Origin: Candidatus Bandiella numerosa
GTDB taxonomy: Bacteria > Pseudomonadota > Alphaproteobacteria > Rickettsiales > Midichloriaceae
DNA: 64,000 bases
NCBI RefSeq assembly: GCF_029981845.1
Contig: NZ_CP104164.1
Location: 1,178,001 to 1,242,000 of the forward strand
Direction of reading: 5' to 3'
Shown here: piece by piece, positions 38,318 to 47,118 of the stretch
Numbering within the stretch: the stretch's first letter is position 1
Layout of the letters: the number at the start of each line of letters is the position of its first letter
Made by a program: the position numbers and the translations under genes
Notes under the pieces: model-generated
Seen by the model: only the letters and a program-made list of their open reading frames with translations
Databases searched by the model: none
Told to the model about the DNA's origin: nothing

Positions 38318-40885
38318 TTATTTTGTGTGATACCAACTTTTGGCATAAGAAATATCAACTTCAATTGGTATAGATAGCTTGAAGGTATTTATCATAGTAT
38401 TTTTAATTTTGACACAGCAATCACTTACAATCTCATCTGGAACTTCAAATAATAACTCATCATGAATTTGTAAGATCAAAAATTCCTGAAGATTTGAATC
38501 TAGATCTACCATCGCTTTTTTTATTATCTCAGACGCTGTTCCTTGGATAGGTGCATTAATTGCAGCTCTTTGAGCAAAATTTCTTAGATTGTAATTTCTA
38601 TCATTAATACTTTCTATATAACATTTCCTTCCCATCAAAGTTTTTACATATCCATGCTTTTTTGCAAAATCAATAGTTGCGTCCATATACTCCTTAATAC
38701 CTGGGTATTGCTTAAAATATGATTCAATATATGAAAAAGCCTCTTCTCTTCTGATGTTTAAACTGTTTGCAAGACCATATGCACTTTGACCATATATAAT
38801 ACCAAAATTAATAGCCTTTGCCTTTCTTCTGTGTTCTGAGTCAACTTTATCTAATGGAATGTCAAATATTTGACTAGCTGTTATACTATGAACATCTTTC
38901 TTCTGGTTAAACGCATCTTTTAGACTTTTTATATTTGCAATATCAGCTAATATTCTAAGCTCTATTTGTGAATAATCACCAGAAATTATAGAGAAATTTT
39001 CCTTGGCAATAAAGGCTTTCCTTATTCTATTTCCATCACTCGTTCTTATTGGAATATTTTGTAAATTTGGGTCGTGTGAAGATAATCTGCCAGTTGATGT
39101 AGTGGTTAGAGAAAAAGTTGTATGTATCCTACCATCGTTCTTATTTATAGCTTTTTGCAAAGCATTTATATATGTCGATACTAACTTTGAATAATGCCTC
39201 CATTCTAAAATTTTTCTGGCAATCGGAATCCCTAAAGCTGCATGTTTCTCGAGTGTTTCAGCATCCGTGATATAGCCATCACTTTTTTTGGCTTTCTTGC
39301 CACCTTCTAATTTTAACTTGTCAAAAAGTATTTCACCAATTTGTTTGGGTGAACCAATATTAAACTCTTCACCAGATAATTGGAAAATTTCATCTTGCAA
39401 TAAACTTATCTTTTCCTCAAATTCTTTCCCTAGCTCCATCAATATGCTTTTATCTATTTTTATTCCCTTATTTTCAATCTTAATCAATAATAAAAGTAGT
39501 GGCTTCTCAATGATTTCATATATTTCAAATTTTCTTTCATCTGCAAGTTGGACCTTCAAAATTTTATGAAGATTGAAGATGTAAAATGCATCATGTTTTT
39601 TATAGTTTAGATTATAAAAATTGCTAAGATTTTCAAAATTAATTTTTTGCTTACCAGTATGCAATGTATATGCAAGTAATGAAATATCATCAAAATTTCT
39701 AAATTTAATCTCTTCATTGATACATAAATTAATGACTAATTTCGCATCAAAACACACTTTCTTAATAGAAGTTTCTTCAAAAACCATTTTAAGGCATTTT
39801 AATATATCATAAAGATTATTATTACTAAAATCCTTGTCGTCAAAAGAAAGTAAATTTAACTGATTTGATAAATTAATATTATATAGATAACCTCCAAAAT
39901 AACATGAAAATATGTCACTGTTAAAATAAAAATAGAATTTTCCAAATTTTTCAATTTCAGGATATATTTTCCATAATTCATTTATTGTCATAACCTTTGT
40001 CTCAACTGATTTTATATCAGGAGATGGTTGATTTTTTAAAGACATTAACTTATTTGTGTTGAGTGATTTAAACTCATACTTATCTAAAAAATTAGTAAGC
40101 TTATCCTGAGTCACTATCTTAAATTTAAGCTGCTCAATATCGAAAGGCAGCTGAACATTTTCATCTAGTGTAACTAATTTTTTTGATAAAAAGGCTTCGT
40201 TTTTTGAATCTTCAAGTAAGCTTTTTATTCTTGTTGGTTCAATTATTTCAAGATTGCTGTAAATATTCTCTAGCGTCTCAAATTGATTAAGTAATTTTAT
40301 TGCAGTTTTCGGCCCTACTTTTTTAACTCCTGGGATATTATCTGACGCATCTCCTATAAGTGAAAGGTAATCTGTCATTTGAGAATATTTAATCCCATAT
40401 TTTTCTAAAACTAAACTTGGGGTTATGTACTTTTTTTTAAGTGGATCAAAAATTTCAACGTTATTTTGCATTAGTTGAATCAAATCTTTATCCGAGCTGA
40501 TAATCTTAACTTTAAAATTTTTATTAAGGGCAATTCTAGTATACGTTGCAATTATATCATCAGCTTCAAAACCAGGTACTTCCACTGCTTTCACTCCAAA
40601 TGCCTCAATTGCCTCTCTTATAATCGGAAATTGTATTTTTAACGCTTCATCTGGCTCGTCTCTATTGGCTTTGTACTGTGGGTAAAAATCACTCCTAAAT
40701 GTTTTTTTTCCACTATCAAGTGCGATTGCAAGCATTTCACAATCATTATCCTCAATAAGCTTTGCAAGCATATTAATAAAACCATAAACAGCCCCAACTG
40801 GTATATTACTAGAAGTTGTTAATGGAGGAAGAGAATGAAATGCCCTAAATACAAAATTATACCCATCTACTATGCATAATGACAT
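38318..40885 (-). CDS. polA: DNA polymerase I with degenerate proofreading domain
   Basis: PolA fills repair gaps and removes RNA primers. The 855 residues contain a 5'-nuclease domain (about 1-290, LALDSGKKTFRSDFYPQYKANRDE-type region and GDASDNIPGVKKVGPKTA), a central 3'-exonuclease-like domain, and the polymerase domain with motif A SGDYSQIELRILA and motif C QIHDELLFEVP. In the central domain the expected DxE metal motif is replaced by FYFYFNSDIF near 318-327, and the other exonuclease acids are not evident. Proofreading is therefore probably lost, as in several other bacteria. trpS lies 2 bases upstream and is co-transcribed. Confidence 0.96.
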   Translation of the reverse strand: MSLCIVDGYNFVFRAFHSLPPLTTSSNIPVGAVYGFINMLAKLIEDNDCEMLAIALDSGKKTFRSDFYPQYKANRDEPDEALKIQFPIIREAIEAFGVKAVEVPGFEADDIIATYTRIALNKNFKVKIISSDKDLIQLMQNNVEIFDPLKKKYITPSLVLEKYGIKYSQMTDYLSLIGDASDNIPGVKKVGPKTAIKLLNQFETLENIYSNLEIIEPTRIKSLLEDSKNEAFLSKKLVTLDENVQLPFDIEQLKFKIVTQDKLTNFLDKYEFKSLNTNKLMSLKNQPSPDIKSVETKVMTINELWKIYPEIEKFGKFYFYFNSDIFSCYFGGYLYNINLSNQLNLLSFDDKDFSNNNLYDILKCLKMVFEETSIKKVCFDAKLVINLCINEEIKFRNFDDISLLAYTLHTGKQKINFENLSNFYNLNYKKHDAFYIFNLHKILKVQLADERKFEIYEIIEKPLLLLLIKIENKGIKIDKSILMELGKEFEEKISLLQDEIFQLSGEEFNIGSPKQIGEILFDKLKLEGGKKAKKSDGYITDAETLEKHAALGIPIARKILEWRHYSKLVSTYINALQKAINKNDGRIHTTFSLTTTSTGRLSSHDPNLQNIPIRTSDGNRIRKAFIAKENFSIISGDYSQIELRILADIANIKSLKDAFNQKKDVHSITASQIFDIPLDKVDSEHRRKAKAINFGIIYGQSAYGLANSLNIRREEAFSYIESYFKQYPGIKEYMDATIDFAKKHGYVKTLMGRKCYIESINDRNYNLRNFAQRAAINAPIQGTASEIIKKAMVDLDSNLQEFLILQIHDELLFEVPDEIVSDCCVKIKNTMINTFKLSIPIEVDISYAKSWYHTK

Positions 40886-40887
40886 AA

Positions 40888-41883
40888 TTAACTAATACCA
40901 ATAATTTGCTTAACTATGCCGATATTTTTTTCAGCAATAGCTTTTGCTTTCATTGTTCCATTTTTTGTAATTTCTTCAAGGTATTCTTTATCTTCCATGA
41001 TTTGAATCGTTTTTTGATGAATTGGGCAAATTTTCTTTATAATAACATCAGCTAAAGCCTCTTTGAATTCAGAATTCTTCATTAATTCAAAATTTTTAAC
41101 AACTTTATTAACATCAATCTCCGTGAAACACGAATATATATCTATGAGGTTTGAAATTTCAGGTCTATCGATTGGATTATAGCTAATGCATGGAGCATCA
41201 TCTGTTTTAGCTTTACGAATTTTCTTTCTTATTAATTCTTCATTATCAGACATATTTATTCTAGAAATGTCGGATGGATCAGATTTGCTCATTTTTTTAG
41301 AAGCATCCTTTAAACTCATAATTCTCTTTGCTTTAGAATCTATTACAGCATCAGGAATTGTAAAAATTTCTTTACCTACTTTCTTATTAAATGAAATTGC
41401 AATATCTCTAGTAAGCTCTATATGTTGTTTTTGATCTTCTCCAACAGGAACAATATTCGCATTATAAAGCAAAATATCAGCTGCCATTAAAACTGGATAT
41501 GAATATAGTCCCAGATTGGCCGTCTCTTTATTTTTTCCAGCTTTATCTTTAAATTGAGTCATCCTGTTAAGCCATCCCATTTGTGTAAAGCAGCTGAGTA
41601 TCCAAGTAAGCTCAGAATGCTCAGAAACCTTTGATTGACGAAATATAGTTACATTATCAGGATTAAGGCCAGCTGCAATATAAAGCGCAATATTGTACCT
41701 AATATTTTCCTGCAATTCCTGTGGATTAAAATTTGAGGTTAGTGAATGCAAATCGACTATACAAAACAAGCAATCATATTGTTGTTGCATTGCCACCCAA
41801 TTCTTAATTGCTCCAAGATAATTACCTATTGTTATTTTGCCAGTTGGCTGTATTCCTGAGAAAACTCTTTTTTTATTATGCAT
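40888..41883 (-). CDS. trpS: Tryptophanyl-tRNA synthetase
   Basis: TrpRS charges tRNA-Trp. The 331 residues fit a class I bacterial TrpRS. The HIGH-like motif is TIGN at 18-21 in PTGKITIGNYLGA, and the KMSKS loop is at 197-201. The tryptophan pocket region MAADILLYNANIVPVGEDQKQHIELTRDIA is conserved (about 133-162). It sits at the head of a trpS-polA pair. The upstream 494 bases carry no gene. Confidence 0.98.
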   Translation of the reverse strand: MHNKKRVFSGIQPTGKITIGNYLGAIKNWVAMQQQYDCLFCIVDLHSLTSNFNPQELQENIRYNIALYIAAGLNPDNVTIFRQSKVSEHSELTWILSCFTQMGWLNRMTQFKDKAGKNKETANLGLYSYPVLMAADILLYNANIVPVGEDQKQHIELTRDIAISFNKKVGKEIFTIPDAVIDSKAKRIMSLKDASKKMSKSDPSDISRINMSDNEELIRKKIRKAKTDDAPCISYNPIDRPEISNLIDIYSCFTEIDVNKVVKNFELMKNSEFKEALADVIIKKICPIHQKTIQIMEDKEYLEEITKNGTMKAKAIAEKNIGIVKQIIGIS

Positions 41884-41988
41884 ACAATTTTTTGTTATTG
41901 AAAGCTAGGTGATGATACAATAATATCGTGGCCTTTTCTAGGGATAATTATAATTTATATTTCAAAATCATAAGCCTTACCTTTCACT

Positions 41989-42019
41989 AAAAAATACCAA
42001 GGCATAATACCTTGGTATT
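41989..42019 (-). terminator. Rho-independent terminator downstream of the flagellar/dolP-like block
   Basis: AATACCAAGG (41993-42002) pairs perfectly with CCTTGGTATT (42010-42019). On the minus strand a T-run follows (41994-41989). It would stop transcription arriving from the dolP-like gene before trpS. Confidence 0.6.
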
Positions 42020-42040
42020 AGATAAGTTAATATAGTAAAT

Positions 42041-42174
42041 GTTAATTAACACAATGTTACCTATATCACCGATACGCAGTATATATTGATACTGATACCA
42101 ATTATCCGGGTTATATATAGCTAAAACCTATTTATCTGCTATCTAATTCTTCTCCTAACATTGTGTTACTTAAC
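42041..42174. repeat. MITE-like unit with 19-base terminal inverted repeats
   Basis: GTTAATTAACACAATGTTA (42041-42059) and TAACATTGTGTTACTTAAC (42156-42174) are inverted copies with 18 of 19 positions matching. The unit is 134 bases long and has no reading frame. No clear target-site duplication flanks it. It may be a miniature transposable element, or a large hairpin with a regulatory role. Only one copy is in this window. Confidence 0.45.
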
Positions 42175-42377
42175 GTATACCACCTTCTGAGAGTATAAAA
42201 TATTTAATAAGATGCAACAAATAAATGATGCTTACTAGTATATATATTTCATTCAAATTATTTTTCTAGCCAAATTATACAAAACTCTTTCCCTAAAAGA
42301 ACTTTTATAAACTCGCTTCATCAGTTAATTAATAAAAAAGCATCTAGATAATTCTAAATGCAATATCAACAAAGTAA

Positions 42378-42971
42378 TTAACTCTCTCTTCTAATATCGG
42401 ATTTAACCAATATATAATTTTTAACTTTCTTAACTCCTTGAACTTCTCCAGCAATATTAAGTGCAGTTTCCAACTCTTTTTGTGTTTCTGCAACTCCTAA
42501 AAGGTATACCACTTTATTGTAGACCATAATTTTATAATTAACTGAATGTATTTCTTTATTAACCAAAAATTTACTCCTCAATTTTGTCGATATCCACACA
42601 TCTCCAGGCAAACTTGCCTCATTTTTTTCAGAAATAGCTATATCATTAATAACTTCTTTTACTCCTCGCACCACCCAAGCTAATTTCTCTGCCTCATCCT
42701 TATATTCAGTAGACGTTACATAACCAATCAACAATACCCTACCTTCGTATACTTCTAAAGAAATTCCTCCCAACGAACCATCTACACTATTTTTTACATA
42801 TTGATGTTTCACTTTTATGGCCATCCCCTTGTCATCTATAATATCACCAACCGTTCTATCTTCAGCTATGATGGTTCCTGTTGTTGCAGTGGTTGCAATA
42901 CCTATTACCGCACAATTGCTCATGCTTAACAATAAAAAACACAGAAAAAACGACTTTAAAATATTATTCAT
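42378..42971 (-). CDS. Dual BON-domain lipoprotein (DolP/YraP-like)
   Basis: This 197-residue outer-membrane lipoprotein has a lipobox-type signal (FLLLSMSNC, modified cysteine near residue 20). After the signal the AVIGIATTATTGTIIAEDRTVGDIIDD segment matches the DolP start. Two BON domains follow: LEVYEGRVLLIGYVTSTEYKDEAEKLAWVV (about 78-107) and KIMVYNKVVYLLGVAETQKELETALNIA (about 147-174). DolP keeps the outer membrane intact and works with the BAM pathway in enterobacteria; the same role here is inferred. It lies 70 bases after fliW on the same strand. Confidence 0.88.
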   Translation of the reverse strand: MNNILKSFFLCFLLLSMSNCAVIGIATTATTGTIIAEDRTVGDIIDDKGMAIKVKHQYVKNSVDGSLGGISLEVYEGRVLLIGYVTSTEYKDEAEKLAWVVRGVKEVINDIAISEKNEASLPGDVWISTKLRSKFLVNKEIHSVNYKIMVYNKVVYLLGVAETQKELETALNIAGEVQGVKKVKNYILVKSDIRRES

Positions 42972-43042
42972 AAATCAAAAAAACTATATAATACTCATTA
43001 TAGTCAATACTCGAAAAATTGAAAGCTTTAAAAACACAATTT

Positions 43043-43501
43043 TTATAATGGATGTGCCAGACTATAATTTGAATTATGCAATACATACTGAAATGCAGTC
43101 TGCTCAGATAAATTAAGGAAAATTGGAGCTCTAGCATTTACAGCTAATTTCAATTTATTATCAATATTTTTAGTTGAGCAAAGCAATATAACCGCAACTT
43201 CATCTCTAATTAACTCCAAAGTGTCAATTGCACCAAGTAAATCTCGCTCTTTTATTATACTATTACTAAAAGATATAGGTAGTGTTAAAAAGCATAATTG
43301 CCCACTTTCTATAGACTGCAATAATTTGAAAGACTTATATTTATCGTTATTTGCATCGGCTAAACAAAACATTTTTGAATCTGCAAGACCAATCAAACCC
43401 TTTGGGAAAAAAATCTTATATTTAGTGTTTACCTCAATAGAGCCAAATTTATTTTGAAAAACTAAAATATCATTTTCCTGTATTTCTTTTTTCTTCAACA
43501 T
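43043..43501 (-). CDS. fliW: Flagellar assembly factor FliW
   Basis: FliW binds flagellin and the RNA regulator CsrA, so that flagellin translation matches export. The 152 residues fit: IFFPKGLIGLADSKMFCLAD (about 29-48), FKLLQSIESGQLCFLTLPIS (about 57-76), and the C-terminal NARAPIFLNLSEQTAFQYVLHNSNYSL, which matches the family pattern N(x)APIxxN..xxxxQxVL. Most alphaproteobacteria use FlbT and FlaF instead, so a fliW next to flgKL is notable. It lies 23 bases after flgL. csrA is not seen in this window. Confidence 0.85.
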   Translation of the reverse strand: MLKKKEIQENDILVFQNKFGSIEVNTKYKIFFPKGLIGLADSKMFCLADANNDKYKSFKLLQSIESGQLCFLTLPISFSNSIIKERDLLGAIDTLELIRDEVAVILLCSTKNIDNKLKLAVNARAPIFLNLSEQTAFQYVLHNSNYSLAHPL

Positions 43502-43524
43502 ACACTACTTCCTCTTTAGCCACT

Positions 43525-44418
43525 TTATAAACGTATATAATCAACTAAGCTCTTAGATAAAGCCCCAATACTTGAGTAAATTTCAGAAAGTCGCTTTGAT
43601 ACTTGCAGTAAATCAGTATACCCAGTAAACTCATGAACTTTAGTAATATCATCATAACTTTTGGTACTATTCAGTATATCTGTCCTTTGTATTTCCTCAA
43701 ATTCCTTTAAATTTTTACTAATTGAATCAACCCTTTGCTTTGCTTCAATTAATTTGTCAATTCCATCCTCAAAATCTGTAAATACCTTCTGCATATCACC
43801 AGCATTAGCATTCACTACTCCTACAAATAATTTGACAATTCCCTTTACAGAATTGTCTCCAGCATTAAAATCAAGCTTTATCTGCTCATCACTATATGAA
43901 AATGACATATTGTGTTTACTTCCTAAGTAGTATTTGTCTGGATCAACTTTTCCAGATAATTCAACAGGTTTCGTATCCATATTCTCTCCTGCAAATAAAT
44001 AGGTTCCATCATATACTGATTTTTTATTCAAAAAATTCCCCATTCCACTAAGCAGGCCCTTAGCAAATTCCTCTTGTTTTTGTGGAGTAAAATCGTTATT
44101 TGTAATTCCATTTATACTAGCTTGCCATTCATACAACTTGCCCCTTAAATATTTTGTCATACTGCCCAACTCATCTGACATTTCATTTATTCTACGAAAA
44201 CCTTTTTGCAATATTTCCGCATCCTTTTTCTGTACATCGATAGACTCTTGAATATTAATTACGTCACTTGCTTCAGATGCAGAAGCGTCATAAATATTCT
44301 CAAATTTTTTACCAGTCTGGACTTGCCTACCGATATTATCTCTTTCATTTACTACTTTATTAATATTTCTTTCAGTACTTTGATTTAAAGATGCTGTGCT
44401 AATAAAATTTACTGACAT
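43525..44418 (-). CDS. flgL: Flagellar hook-associated protein 3 (FlgL)
   Basis: FlgL is the second hook-filament junction protein. The 297 residues show the flagellin-like N-terminal coiled coil (VNFISTASLNQSTERNINKVVNERDNIGRQVQTGKKF) and the mirrored C-terminal helix (YTDLLQVSKRLSEIYSSIGALSKSLVDYIRL). The middle domain (about 130-200) carries YLFAGENMDTKPVE, the hallmark of FlgL. A GGGGAG Shine-Dalgarno stands 7 bases before the ATG. It follows flgK by 12 bases. No flagellin gene is present here. Confidence 0.93.
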   Translation of the reverse strand: MSVNFISTASLNQSTERNINKVVNERDNIGRQVQTGKKFENIYDASASEASDVINIQESIDVQKKDAEILQKGFRRINEMSDELGSMTKYLRGKLYEWQASINGITNNDFTPQKQEEFAKGLLSGMGNFLNKKSVYDGTYLFAGENMDTKPVELSGKVDPDKYYLGSKHNMSFSYSDEQIKLDFNAGDNSVKGIVKLFVGVVNANAGDMQKVFTDFEDGIDKLIEAKQRVDSISKNLKEFEEIQRTDILNSTKSYDDITKVHEFTGYTDLLQVSKRLSEIYSSIGALSKSLVDYIRL

Positions 44419-44430
44419 GTTCTACTCCCC

Positions 44431-46296
44431 TTAAAATGTTGCTAATAGTGTTTTCCAATACTCTTCCATTATTTGAAAAGTCTTTAATACGTATTTATGC
44501 ATCCTATCAAGTTGCGTGATGTACAATAACTCTTGATCTGTATTAACACCAGATTTTGAGGCAATCTGTTCATCAATCGCTTCTAATTCAATTTTATTTT
44601 TCACAACTTTCTCTTCAAGATATTGATGTTTAATATTAAGTGTGTCAACTATACCATTCGCATAACTTGAAAAAGTTGTAGTAGATTTTGCAATAGAATC
44701 TGTTCCTTTAAAGCTAAACTCCTTATTTTGAATTTTAAGTAATTCTTCTAAAGCAGCTTTATTGTTTCTTCCTATGTCACCATCTTTCCTTACTTTTGCT
44801 GTATATATCTGACGACTATTTGTAATTTCATCAGAAATTTTTAAGGATATAGTGCTATTAGCAGAAGTTCTACTGTCATAATGCTTATCATCTACATAAG
44901 TAAAGAGCTTGAGATTATTGAATCCAAAAAACTGATTAATTCCAACGCCATCAGCACCAAATTTGCTATCTTCACTAATAATAGCAAAATTAGCATTTAT
45001 AGGATTTGTACCTCCTGGGATTATTGTTAAATGCCCATCCCCATCCAATCCAGCCAAAACACTGTAGCTACCACTTGAAGTATTATTGATTTTATCTATT
45101 AAGTTTTGTAATCTAGAAATACCATTACTTAAATCAATTTCTATTGTTTCTGGTTTACCTGCAGCATTCTTAATGGATAAACCATCATTAGGATTAAACA
45201 ACCCAATTCTAAATTTTCCACTAACTGTTATTGTATCACTACTTGTAAATTTATTATTACTAATAACTGATTTAAAGCCTAATTTAGGCGTAGCATCGGC
45301 ATAAACAGCATTCATTTCCCTCACCAAAGTATCGGTGTATATATCCAATCTGTTTACTAGATCTGGTATAATTTTATCCCTAAGTTCAAATCTCGCTTGT
45401 AACTCACCGCCTTTTAAATGATGTGTGATTTGATTTGTAACCCCACTTGTCACTAAATCATTCCTAAATTGAGGAGAAGTGTCCTGTATATCTTCATCAA
45501 CAACAGAAAGAGCAGGAAATATAAAATCACTCTTTAAATAATTATCCAGTCCATCTGTATGAGTAAATTCGACCTTATATTTAATATCACCCTTGATTAG
45601 TGGGATACCTGATTTTGTTTCTAAGACCAATTCACCATCTTTATCAAAATATTGATTAACATCAATTAGCTTTGATATTTCTCTTATCTCATTAAAAAGC
45701 TTATTTTTTGCATCATTATACTTGATATCGCTACCTCGAACGCCGTCACCCTTGAGTAAAGGCAATGCTTGACTTAAATTTCTTGCAGTTACTATATGGC
45801 CATTTAATTTTTCAACTGATTTGAAGATATGCTCATCCTGTTCCTGTCTAAATTTCTGAAGCTTCTCAGATTGCTGAGAAACATTTTCTACAAATTTTTC
45901 CATTGAACTAACAGCATCATTCATCTTATTTGAATTATTACTTGCTAGCTCTAACTCTTTTATATTTCCAAAAATGCCGTTTAGATTGACTGTAATACTA
46001 TTTTTTCCATCAAGTTTCAAACTGTATACGTCCTCTATCACTTGCTGTAGCATTTCCTTACTTACACGACTAGAATGAAACAATGAATTTTTATTATACT
46101 GCTCTTTTAATAAGCCTTCGCTCATTGCTAAATCAATACTTTTAATTTCGGCTCCAACTTGCGTATTCGATACTAGATTTACTTCCTGTTTAATATAATT
46201 CGGATCATTAGCATTGACGATATTTTGTTGAGCAACACCTATCTGTCTTTCATGATTCCTAATCGCAGATGCTGTGGTTTCCATTATTTTACTCAT
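44431..46296 (-). CDS. flgK: Flagellar hook-associated protein 1 (FlgK)
   Basis: FlgK is the first junction protein between hook and filament. The 621 residues start with METTASAIRNHERQIGVAQQNIVNANDPNYIKQE (about 5-38), a modified form of the SxLxxxQxxLxxxxxNIANxNTxGY motif. The C-terminal part ends SGVNTDQELLYITQLDRMHKYVLKTFQIMEEYWKTLLATF, which matches the FlgK closing coil. The middle has the expected large variable domain. A strong Shine-Dalgarno (AAGGAGG) precedes the start. It lies between the flgN-like gene and flgL. Confidence 0.92.
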   Translation of the reverse strand: MSKIMETTASAIRNHERQIGVAQQNIVNANDPNYIKQEVNLVSNTQVGAEIKSIDLAMSEGLLKEQYNKNSLFHSSRVSKEMLQQVIEDVYSLKLDGKNSITVNLNGIFGNIKELELASNNSNKMNDAVSSMEKFVENVSQQSEKLQKFRQEQDEHIFKSVEKLNGHIVTARNLSQALPLLKGDGVRGSDIKYNDAKNKLFNEIREISKLIDVNQYFDKDGELVLETKSGIPLIKGDIKYKVEFTHTDGLDNYLKSDFIFPALSVVDEDIQDTSPQFRNDLVTSGVTNQITHHLKGGELQARFELRDKIIPDLVNRLDIYTDTLVREMNAVYADATPKLGFKSVISNNKFTSSDTITVSGKFRIGLFNPNDGLSIKNAAGKPETIEIDLSNGISRLQNLIDKINNTSSGSYSVLAGLDGDGHLTIIPGGTNPINANFAIISEDSKFGADGVGINQFFGFNNLKLFTYVDDKHYDSRTSANSTISLKISDEITNSRQIYTAKVRKDGDIGRNNKAALEELLKIQNKEFSFKGTDSIAKSTTTFSSYANGIVDTLNIKHQYLEEKVVKNKIELEAIDEQIASKSGVNTDQELLYITQLDRMHKYVLKTFQIMEEYWKTLLATF

Positions 46297-46300
46297 AGAA

Positions 46301-46786
46301 TTAAGCCTCCTTATTAAGCATTACATGTTTACTAATTTTTTCTTTAGCAAACGATTTACCAGTTTTATAATAATTCTTGTTCTTCATCTCATTTTTTTGA
46401 ATTGATTCTTTTAGTATTTCCATAACCTTTGAACCCAAATATTGTGCCTTTTTAATTTTATTCATGTTCTTACCAGAAACATCCAGCAAATTTTGTACCA
46501 AATTTTTAAACTCTTCCTTATTTTGTAAATCTTGCTCCTTAGATACACTAAAACTATTGAGAATTTTCTTTTTATTTTTTGAAAAAAAATTCACTAATTC
46601 TATTTTGTCTGGAATCAACTCCACCGCTTTATCATATTGTTTTTTTTCAATGAATTCCTCTTCCCTTTTAACAATCTTACTAAGCCTTCCTAATGCTTTA
46701 ATAATTAATTCGTATTCAAAAAAATCTTCATCATTCTTTTCATGCTCAACATTTTGTTTTGATTCTTCAATTTTTTCATTATCCAT
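46301..46786 (-). CDS. FlgN-like flagellar chaperone (probable)
   Basis: This 161-residue protein is helical and charged (Glu, Lys, Asn). Position between the rod-binding protein and FlgK, with an 8-base overlap to the former, is where a FlgN chaperone for FlgK/FlgL is expected. A FlgN-like helical hairpin (ALGRLSKIVKREEEFIEKKQYDKAVELIPDKIELVNFFSKNKK, about 31-73) fits the family, but identity is low. Call it FlgN-like from context plus fold type. Confidence 0.6.
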   Translation of the reverse strand: MDNEKIEESKQNVEHEKNDEDFFEYELIIKALGRLSKIVKREEEFIEKKQYDKAVELIPDKIELVNFFSKNKKKILNSFSVSKEQDLQNKEEFKNLVQNLLDVSGKNMNKIKKAQYLGSKVMEILKESIQKNEMKNKNYYKTGKSFAKEKISKHVMLNKEA

Positions 46787-47114
46787 GATTTTGATATTTC
46801 TTTAACAATTGTTTATTTAAATTTGGATCAACTTTAAAATTTCCATCTTTGGTAATTTCTCTGGCATATTCATTAATTAAAAAATGATTTAGAGTTTCTT
46901 CAGCAAATCCACCTCCTGTCAATGGATCTGGCTCAATATTTTCATAAATTGGTTCCATCATACTAGACAATAACGTTGCATTAAATTCATCTAGCATTGC
47001 ATTAAATTTCTTTTTTTCAATATTAGAATTAACATTTAGATGCAAATCAGGGCGTTTCAATTCTTGATTAATGTTATGTTTATCAGTGATTGCGTTATTA
47101 TTACCTGTACTCAT
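46779..47114 (-). CDS. flgJ: Rod-binding protein, FlgJ N-terminal type
   Basis: This 111-residue protein has only the rod-binding domain, without the peptidoglycan hydrolase part found in enterobacterial FlgJ. The core KKFNAMLDEFNATLLSSMMEPIYENIEPDPLTGGGFAEETLNHFLINEYAREI (about 35-87) matches the family pattern of a helix, a PLxGGGxAEExxxxxLxxEYA motif, and a helix. This short form is normal in Alphaproteobacteria. It overlaps the flgN-like gene by 8 bases and follows flgI by 4. Confidence 0.9.
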   Translation of the reverse strand: MSTGNNNAITDKHNINQELKRPDLHLNVNSNIEKKKFNAMLDEFNATLLSSMMEPIYENIEPDPLTGGGFAEETLNHFLINEYAREITKDGNFKVDPNLNKQLLKKYQNHG

Positions 47115-47118
47115 TACA

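Larger units (their letters stand above)
41884..42377. other. Non-coding gap between trpS and the dolP-like gene
   Basis: This 494-base stretch has no credible gene. It holds a minus-strand terminator hairpin (41989-42019) and a 134-base unit bounded by 19-base inverted repeats (42041-42174). The rest is plain AT-rich DNA, and probably contains the trpS promoter near 41900-41940. Confidence 0.7.

Noticed and set aside
38106..38330. 74-codon plus-strand frame upstream of groES
   Set aside because: It overlaps the groESL promoter, runs into the polA end, has no Shine-Dalgarno sequence and has a Lys/Ile/Asn composition expected from AT-rich noise.
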